Below are positions 56,829 to 64,000 of a stretch of DNA of 64,000 bases, piece by piece. A program made the position numbers and the translations under genes. Numbering within the stretch: the stretch's first letter is position 1; every line of letters begins with the position of its first letter. The stretch spans positions 411,118,862-411,182,861 of the forward strand of contig CAKMRJ010001112.1 in assembly GCA_928212115.1 (NCBI GenBank). Reading direction: 5' to 3'. Origin of the DNA: Lactuca virosa. Taxonomy: Eukaryota; Streptophyta; Magnoliopsida; Asterales; Asteraceae. The notes below the pieces were generated by a model. The model was not told the origin of the DNA. It did no database searches and was given only the letters and a program-made list of their open reading frames with translations.

Positions 56829-58089
56829 GGGCCCGTGTGACTACACATCATCCCCCAGAGTTTATTCCGCATTAATAAATTTTACTCTGATGTTTAAATA
56901 CAATTGTTCACATGAATTGGTTTGAGAACAAATTGATCTATGAATTATTGTTTTGAAAATGAAAATTTTACCTTGGATTTTCGGGAAGTTACAAGTTAGT
57001 ATCTCAGCCTTGGTTTGAGGGATTTGGGCACACTCTTGGGTGTGACTAAACTCAAACTGAGGAATTTGTAATATTTTAAAAGAAAACAAATTTCTTAAAA
57101 AAAATTATAAAGAGAAAGGGGGGGGGGGGGTGATGTGTGCAATCTGCCAAGCTTAACTAAGTGAAATCCTAGAATACCCATACATGTTGATATTTTATAT
57201 GATATGAATGTTTGTATGCTAGGATAAGGCTAATGATACTTTCAGGAACTGTATGATAGATTTGCCTAATATTTGATGCCTTGTAGCCTAGGAGCATCAG
57301 ATGCTATGCTAGATTTGGAATTTGTATTGGTAGAAGTAATTGCTAAGTCTATGCTTTAAAATTTGTATACGATTAGGCTCAAATAACCCTAGAAAAACTA
57401 ATTTAACGTTATTTACTATTCCTCGTCTGGTTGTGGTCCTAGGGTAGAGTCTTTTATTTGACAGTCATTTTAATCTTGTATTCTGTATAATTTTCATGCA
57501 TAAGGCAACCGCCAGTGAGACTAGAAGCTCCTAACATGGGTTTTAGTAAGTGAACTTAGGATGTCCTTTGTTTGTTCTTGGGCTTGGAGTATTACTGCAC
57601 GAATGCTGTTTGCTTTGTGCTTTGTGGAACCCTTAGCGAGGTGAGTTAACTATTAAGTGAATATATTAAGTTACATACTGCAAAGGTTAAATAATCTCAG
57701 AGTGATGGATTTGGAACTATTGTGCAACTCCCGTTTGAGTCTAATTTGTTGTAAGGTTAACTCTTTTACTCTAAAGATTATCTAAGCTTTGTTGCATGTG
57801 ATTGTATTCATGTTGTAGTTAGCTGAGATTAGTGGGAGTTCTTCAGCAGCTGATGGCAGGGTGAGGTCGGAAACCTAGGAGAGCCTAGGAAGTTTTTTTG
57901 TGGGTATGGTTGTACTGTTTAGCGGGTCCTTGGAGTACCAGTTTGAGAAGGTAACGTATAGGATTCAAGATAACTCTTGAGGAAAGTATGGATAGGTGTA
58001 GAAGGTAGTATTGGGCCCGTAGTACTGAAAGCACATGATCCATACTCGAATCGAGGGAAGTCACAGAGAATCTATGAAGCTTTTATGAT
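56829..58089 (+). other. Leader of gypsy E after copia D
   Basis: Non-coding gypsy leader or LTR end. It contains a run of 13 G (57118-57130), which may be sequence-length variable. No PBS is recognised. The text around 57500-57560 (ggcaaccgccagtgagactagaag) and 57630-57660 is of the kind found before Tekay gag genes, by memory only. Confidence 0.4.
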
Positions 58090-58960
58090 GAGGAATTTTA
58101 TAGGGATGGTTTGATTATTGTATGGCTGCTTTTCAGTATGGTGATGAATAAACGGATACGGGAGTTCATTTCGTCTGAGATCACCCGTTGTGTTTTGGAG
58201 CAGGCTCCTGTGATTTTTGATATGGTCAAGGAAGGGATCTTGGAGATTATGGAGGATCGTCAGGACGTGTACCATTATAGGATTATGGAGTTATTGGATG
58301 AGCAACTCGGGGACTTTCGGGCTGAGATCGCGGTAGGACAGTTCGGAGTGCGAACACAATCTTCTCCGGGCGTTCAAGGCTTGTGGAGCTCCGGAGTTCT
58401 TTGGGGCTAAGGACCCCATGGCTAGAAGTTGATGGATGGTTGACATGGAGACTGCTCAACGGACGATTTTAAGCCCTGAGGGGGGAAAATGGGATTTTCA
58501 TCGTGTAATTTGAGGGACAGAGCCTGTGGTTAGTAGGAAGAGGTTAGGAGTGCATTAGGATCTGCGACCGTGGTGGCCATGACTTGGGAGGAGTTTGTCA
58601 CGATTCTAGGAGGATTTTCCACAAACGATAGAGGTGCAATAGTTGGCGAGGGAGTTTCAGGACCTTCGTCAGACTAATGAGACCGTGGCAGTGATGACGA
58701 CATGGAGGCCATCAGGGTCGGGACCATTGTGCCAAGTATGGGAGGACTCATGAGGGAAGTTATTAGGAGACAGGAAGGGGATGTTTCGGTTGCTTTCAGG
58801 CGGGTCATTTCACTAGGGATTATCCTCGAGGATCGGTTATAATGTGTTTTCACTACAATCAGGTGGGCCACAAGAAGGCTAACTGTTTGAGGCTGATAAG
58901 TGGACCAATGAGAGCACCTGCTCAAGCTACATTGAGGATTATAGATGGATGTGAGGGCAG
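58090..58960 (+). pseudogene. Gypsy E gag (broken)
   Basis: The first open part (58111-58410) reads MVMNKRIREFISSEITRCVL ... DMVKEGILEIMEDR ... LLDEQLGDFRAEI, an N-terminal Gag-like helical region. Later pieces in other frames are AREFQDLRQTNETVAVM (about 58640-58690) and a zinc knuckle CFHYNQVGHKKANC (about 58850-58890) in which the second Cys is Tyr. Several stops and frameshifts separate them, and most of the capsid domain between 58410 and 58630 is deleted or unreadable. Confidence 0.65.
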
Positions 58961-59944
58961 GGCTGAGGTACCAACATCGAAGAGTTAGGCACTGCAGTTG
59001 CAGGCATGGGAGATCTGAGTTTCATCAGATGTTATAATAGGTACGTTATCTTTTGTTTTCATCATGCTTTAAAATTAGAATATATGTGCCTCTGGATCAT
59101 GTGTTTGTACATGTAAGACATTATCTTCGGTTTAGTTTCCCTGTAATTGCCTAGTTAGTATTATCAAGGATAGTCACATGCCATTTTGCTTACCGGGAGT
59201 CATGATTAGAAACACATCTTGTGGAGTTGGATTTAGGTCGTCAGCCATCATTAGAGTGGGTCTTGGAGTGAACTGAGTATCCTGCTCGGAGGATCGACAA
59301 CCGGATTGATGTGTTGGTTTCAACACAATGGGTCAGAAGGAGTTGGTAAAGATCTTTCATGATTGAGAGGTGTACGGGATTGGTCAGAACGCGAGTGCAG
59401 GGTGAGCTAGTGCCCGATTCACGTCTTCAGAAATGTAAGTGTGGTACTCGTATCAGAAACTTTGGGGAAAGGATCTCATGGATGCTTTTTGTCCCCTGTG
59501 GGATGACAAAATCAGATTTCAGAAGGGATTTTGTCGCTCAAGATAAGTGTTAGCTGATTGTTGATAGGCTTCGAATCGATTGCTACCGCTAGTAAGGCAA
59601 GAGCAGTAGTGAGCCATCACTCCAGAGTGTAGGTAATGAAGTGATTGAATGGGTTTGTTCAGATGCTGAGATCGTCAAGAGAATTTAAATGGACTATGTT
59701 ACTAAGTGCATCAAATTTTTTTCAACAGGTGGGTAGTTGGATTGGTGATCCATCCGTTCCTCTCAAGGATTTATAGTTCTATGTCATCCGATAAGGTGGC
59801 TCAAAGATTAGGAATTTCATCACGAAAATTGCCTGGGGTAGCTAAGCATTCAATCTGGTATGGGGTGTAGGTACACTAGCTTGTATGGTCTTTGGAATAT
59901 TAGTTCCTGGAAGCTCAGGATGATGTGAGTGGAGTAGTAAAGTT
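58961..59944 (+). other. Decayed sequence after E gag
   Basis: It is probably what remains of protease and early pol. Only short frames are present and I recognise no RT or integrase motif. It ends where the LTR of J begins. Confidence 0.35.
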
Positions 59945-60335
59945 GTGACACGGTTCGCAAATCCGTCGATTATGAGGTTGACAGAGTACAATTGTGATGT
60001 GAGTTAGTGACTGAATAAGAACATGATTAACACGATCAAAGCTGTAAATGAACATAAGATGTAAACAATGTATTTTTGGCTCGATTTAGTGTGAATGAGT
60101 ACTAGAGTGAGCAAGAGAACAAGAGAGAATTCCGCAAGTGTACCAACCTCACCCTACTCTATGTACTTACCGTATATATAGGGTACAACAGACTCACCAA
60201 AAACTACAAGGGCTAAACATTAAAGTGTCGAAACACCTATGCCTTGTAAAATAGATAGAGTGTCGAAATCATACTGATTTTAACACCTTACGGACGTTGA
60301 TTACATTCGACTGCTCAATATAAACTTTCGACCCA
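59945..60335 (-). repeat. LTR of minus-strand retroelement J
   Basis: On the minus strand a PPT-like ctacgggggataa (60350-60338) precedes the LTR start tgggtcgaaag (60335). A TATA-like ctatatatacgg lies near 60184-60173, and the LTR ends ...gaaccgtgtcaca at 59945. Length is about 390 bp. Because a PPT precedes it, it is a 3' LTR, so J's body extends to the right. The partner LTR is outside the window. Confidence 0.55.
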
Positions 60336-60359
60336 AAATTATCCCCCGTAGTAAGAGAA

Positions 60360-63300
60360 GTCGAATATCAAATAATCATCTTCATCGTCTGTAGAAGCTC
60401 CCTTCCGATCTCCATATACCATAGAATGATTTTGTTGGATTACGTGTCTAAGCCCATAACTATAATTGGTATGTACTTAACCCGAGAGTAGCATGGTCCA
60501 TTTCGGGTTGCATATCACCAGGACAATTTGATAGGATGGATACTTGAGTAAGAGGTTACTTATGATTTATTAATATATTATAAATTCTAATATATATTAA
60601 TATGAAATCATATTATTTAATTAGTATTGATCAAGAATTAATTTGGAATTAATAATGTGATCAAAAGAGACTAATTAAATATATGGGGATTGATTTGATT
60701 ATTATAGTGTGGGCCAATTGTTATTTAGGATGGGCTAAACCAATATGGTAGTCCATGGATAGTCCATGGAGGTTTAACCCATGGAGGCTAAGTAATATGA
60801 AAGGTCATGGGCATTAGGGTTTACATGGATGTAACCCTAGAATTTGCCACACCATAAAAGGACTCCCTTAGCACCCAAAATCGGACACCAGAGTTCTTGG
60901 AGTTCATTAGAGCCGATTTTGGAGCTAGCAACATCTCTCTCAAGTTCTCCTTTGTCCTAGGTGTGTTGTGAACTGTTTAAGGCATCACACTTGGGGTGCT
61001 AAGTTCTTAAAGGCCAAATACAACAAGTTCTACAAGATAGATAAAGAGGTAAACTTCTAACTAGTATTTATGTTGTTTATGTCAATTGTATGCTAGTTGT
61101 AGGCTTAATGCTTTGGAACAATATTGCATGTATAACTAGATCCAAAGCATTTAGGGTTGTATGTTCACCATAGGATGTTGTAGTATACAAAACCCAACAG
61201 ATTTTTCGAATCTCGACTTTGTCTTCACTATCATTGTTCTTGCAATTATTGATTCGAATCATGATATTTGTATAATGAGAGTTTCTGTACCTCTCAACAT
61301 CGCAAACTTGGAACATAAACTTTGTCATTTTCCCTCTCTTGTTCTTTCCAAGAAATACAACACCTAGTGGTTGATGTATGATTTCACCATCTTCAAATTC
61401 ATTAATATTCAACTCTCCCTTCAATAAAGATTGAGGGACATTCAAAGTCTTGTTCATAGCTAGGGCAAGTTCAATATCTATAATCGCCAAGTAGTCAGAG
61501 TAGCTATCAAGAAAGGATTTGATATGAGCATACCCATAACGAAATCGTCCTTATTGGTCTCAATTATCTTCAACACATCAACAACACTCAAAATCTTCTA
61601 GACCGTGATCAATTCATTCAAGTTCATCAGAGGAAAATCTGCTATTGTGAATTAACAAACAACGTTATTTTCCCTTACAACAAAATAAATAATGTTTTGT
61701 AGCAGACCTTCGAAGAAGCTATCCCGAACAATTATCATTACTTTAACAATCTTCACTATAGACCATACCTCCTCTTCATTCTTCCCCAAGATTGCGTGAA
61801 AGATAATCTTCAACCTTTTAAACGCCTCTTTATCATTGAAGTTGTCTGCAATCTTCAATTGAGAAGAAGTGAACAACCTATGATTGATTGGAAATTCAAG
61901 ATGATTAAAATCAGTGTTTTCTGTGTCGTAACTCTTCTTTGGCACTTTTCGAAAATCATCATTCGATCCAATCACAAAATTATCTTTTATTGTTTCGTAA
62001 CACTATTGGTTGTTGGGATCACCCTTGTTCAATCCAGGCGGGTCATTTGCTCTTCGCCTTAGAGTGTTATTGATCTGCCTTTGTTTTGCGATTTCGATGG
62101 ATTGTTGCTTTTTCTTCTCTTCATCTGATGGAACAAAAGAGATGGATTTCCCTTTGACTTCTGGATGATCATTCAAAGGTGATTTGGTAAGGATTGAACT
62201 TGAACCTCCTGCTCCATCATTTATTGAGATTCCTTTTGTCAAACTTCTCGTTGTTGTTGTTGTGGTTGTTGATGTTGAAAAAGAACTTATGGGCTTCAAC
62301 AAAATAGTTGATGGGATTTGAGTACTCACCACCTTTCCTACAACCATTCCAGAATCTTCAGTTGTAGTTTTCGACGAACAAACACATCCTTCCCCTTTTT
62401 CTCCCCCTTGCGACACTTGCACTGCATGAGGAGCATTTGTTGGAAGTCGAAGAACTAACCTCCTGATAGGATCCAGTTCAGCCTTGATGTTTTCCTCGAT
62501 ATTCGAAACCATTTGAGAAATGGATTCTTGAGAAATTGTTGATTGTGCCGAAAGCAGAGTTTTGATTTTGGTTAAGAATTCTTAAACTCTAGTAAAAACT
62601 TGAGCATCCCCCTTCGTCTTGTTATGAAGACCAGCCATATAATACTTGTTGAAAGAATAAATGTCATCAATCAATCTAGTAGTTGCTTCATCTACCACAT
62701 CCAACTTCTTATGAAGGGTTGCAGTACTCTCACCAAACTTCTTAACTTCATAGTTCAACAGCGTTTGGATATCTGTTATTTGAGTCTGTTAAAAGAGTTT
62801 CGTTTCTTCCAGCTGTTTTGCAAGAAGCTCATGACGTTCTTTCAAAACATCACTAAGCTTAAGGATTTCACCATTAAGAATTCGAGAGTGATTGAGAACC
62901 CGTTCATCATTTCGTTTGTCAACATCATCAATTAGATCTTTCACTCGAGACTCTTGAGCTTTGAGAAGATAGTCAACTTCGATGCTACTAAAAGAATTCT
63001 TGCTTCCTGTATCAGCCAAGAACTGTAATATCGAATTCATCTTGGCATTAAATATTTTGAAGTGTTTTCCTGACATGATCATTTCAACAGGAATATTCTC
63101 CTCCCCTGGATCAAATTAAAGATCAATAAATGACACCATGACATCTTCATTGTTAAGTTCATCAGTTTGAATCACTTTCTCAACCACAGTGGATTGAGAT
63201 GATAAAAGTGTTGTGATAGGCTCATTAATGACACCATCGAATGTAGGAGAAATTGTGGAAACATGAATTTACGAAACAAGTGTTGATGATAGTGGTGGTG

Positions 63301-63725
63301 GAAGAACTATAGATGTTGAAATGATGGATGTTGTTGGTGTTTCAACTGTTGATATCCCTTCATCCATGCTGACATTATGTCCTTATTAGATAAGTGCACA
63401 TTGATGTCTGGAATTTCGACCTCCTCCCTTATGGATTCGATATTCAAAACCCCGGATGGTGTGACCAAAGTCTTCTCATCGAAATTCAACTTGATAAAAG
63501 AATCCCTTTAAAGTGAACCAATATACGAATCCTCGATTCGAATGTCTGACCTGTCACTATCACTACCATGGTCGGTATCGACTGTCACGTTCTCAAGAGG
63601 AACTTGAGCTTGAACATGCTTTCACTTCTTTATCTGTTGAGCAACATCCAAAGATCTATTCTTCTTCGATGTTGGAGATCCAGGAACTGAAACTTCTCGA
63701 AAAAGAACTCTCCTCCTAGTAAATT
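60360..63725 (-). pseudogene. Long ORF of unknown function next to the J 3' LTR (broken)
   Basis: A series of minus-strand frames reads as one decayed protein of about 860 codons, interrupted by a solo LTR. In order: FTRRRVLFREVSVPGSPTSK (about 63722), acidic DTDHGSDSDRSD, NFDEKTLVTPSGVLNIES, a helical region (SRVKDLIDDVDKR, LKERHELLAKQLEET; about 63060-62790) likely to be coiled coil, a Ser/Thr-rich stretch (SSFSTSTTTTTTTRSL, about 62290-62240), then a charged block ending NDPPGLNKGDPNNQ (62003). After a stop come FPINHRLFTSSQLKIADNFN, then LALAMNKTLNVPQSLLKGEL and FLGKNKRGKMTKFMFQVCD (61490-61200), finishing beyond the solo LTR at about 60365 beside the PPT. No RT, integrase, protease or zinc knuckle is seen. 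I do not recognise the family; it may be an extra ORF of a gypsy (Tat-like) element. Confidence 0.6.
60433..61199 (+). mobile_element. Solo LTR of the B/C/D copia family
   Basis: It begins TGTTGGATTACG and ends AAAACCCAACA, 767 bp, with perfect target duplication GATTT (60428-60432 and 61200-61204). It is colinear with the LTRs of B, C and D and has no internal region, so the two LTRs of a former element have recombined. It keeps the donor-like ataaagag|gtaaac at 61048/61049. It interrupts the unknown ORF of J; the protein reads across when the LTR and one GATTT are ignored. Confidence 0.93.
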
Positions 63726-64000
63726 GTATATTTTTAACCCTCTTTTGACCATGTGACCACCCGAAACTTTTTCCGTTACCGTTAATCAACTTCCGTTAAT
63801 AAGAATTTGAATTTTATTGAGTCTCGTCAAATTCCTCCGGTTTGGAAAATCATTTAGTTATATAATTGAACTTTATATACGAGTAGGGACCAAAACCGCG
63901 CGAAATTCGAGTTTTTCCTTCGAACAAAACAACAGTTCACAGCCTGACTAGAGTTCACGGCCGTAAACCTGTTTACGGCCGTAAACTCGTTTGCGTTCAA
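63726..64000. other. Right edge with regulatory-looking sequence and palindromes
   Basis: No gene. On the minus strand it has a TATA-like cgtatataaag (about 63883-63873) and looks like LTR or promoter sequence upstream of the J ORF. The near-palindrome gttcacggccgtaaac (63953-63968) and the perfect 16-nt palindrome gtttacggccgtaaac (63971-63986) lie at its far end. Confidence 0.5.

Larger units (their letters stand above)
46810..59944 (+). mobile_element. Gypsy E (LTR, leader and gag), interrupted by copia D
   Basis: It starts TGTAACATCCACTCC at 46810 inside the gag of G. A TATA box (tatataa) is at 46986-46992. A minisatellite occupies 48371-48820, with a donor-like cctgtgag|gtaagt at 48274/48275 just before it. 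Copia D is inserted at 48931/56824. After D, leader sequence and a decayed Tekay-type gag follow (58090-58960). No PBS or 3' LTR was found; the element runs into J at 59945. Near-palindromes around ccacgtcgtgg / ccacgacgtgg occur at 46869-46879 and 46933-46943. Confidence 0.65.

Noticed and set aside
1..64000. A host protein-coding gene
   Set aside because: Every sizeable frame could be assigned to a transposable element, a repeat array or a shadow frame; none resembles a plant cellular gene.

Overview
This window is plant nuclear DNA made almost entirely of nested transposable elements. I found no convincing host gene. The high A+T content, several Ty1/copia and Ty3/gypsy LTR retrotransposons, PIF/Harbinger and Stowaway-type DNA elements, and a copia LTR family beginning TGTTGGATWAGGTGTCTAAG recall the repeat landscape of Asteraceae, most likely lettuce (Lactuca). 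That assignment is from memory and is inference.

Layout, left to right. 682-4902: degraded copia A. About 5064-5900: gypsy-LTR-like sequence, then a Stowaway-like MITE (5905-6149) and an AT/AC microsatellite. 8266-9765, 31220-31494 and 44241-44375: three pieces of one 3' LTR of a minus-strand gypsy element (G), split by two insertions. The first insertion is copia H (9766-31219). Inside H lie a reversed copia fragment B (12771-15280) and copia C (15281-27895). C carries a Harbinger-type MITE (16973-17890) and a complete but inactivated PIF/Harbinger element with both its genes (18021-21773). The second insertion is F (31495-44240), a full gypsy chromovirus-like element with 3.1 kb LTRs, target duplication ATACG, an intact extra ORF upstream of gag, and an open RNase H-integrase frame. 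44376-46809 is a G internal remnant with a minus-strand gag. Its gag is cut by gypsy E (starts 46810), whose LTR region is cut by copia D (48932-56823; target duplication GGGAA; near-identical LTRs; gag but no usable pol). E is followed by minus-strand element J (LTR 59945-60335), whose unusual long ORF is cut by a solo LTR (60433-61199, target duplication GATTT).

Insertion order by nesting: G first; then H, E and F; then B and C inside H; then the Harbinger elements inside C. D, F and the solo LTR look youngest because their target duplications are intact.

The most interesting signal is a recurring leader architecture in the copia family B/C/D/solo. Every LTR copy keeps a good splice donor about 150-170 nt before its 3' end. 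In the two copies with a gag, a polypyrimidine tract and AG lie directly against the gag ATG (22226 in C, 51208 in D). Splicing would remove the primer-binding site and the whole leader. That leader holds a cluster of four near-palindromes (ACTCGNCGAGT) 84-96 nt after the LTR, plus hairpins with the self-complementary loop sequence GGTTAACC. I infer two RNA classes: spliced RNA for translation, and unspliced RNA carrying the PBS and candidate dimerisation or packaging signals. Both DNA transposons in C sit inside this putative intron. Gypsy F shows a parallel layout, with an LTR donor AAG|GTGAGT and acceptor-like sequences just before its extra ORF and before gag.
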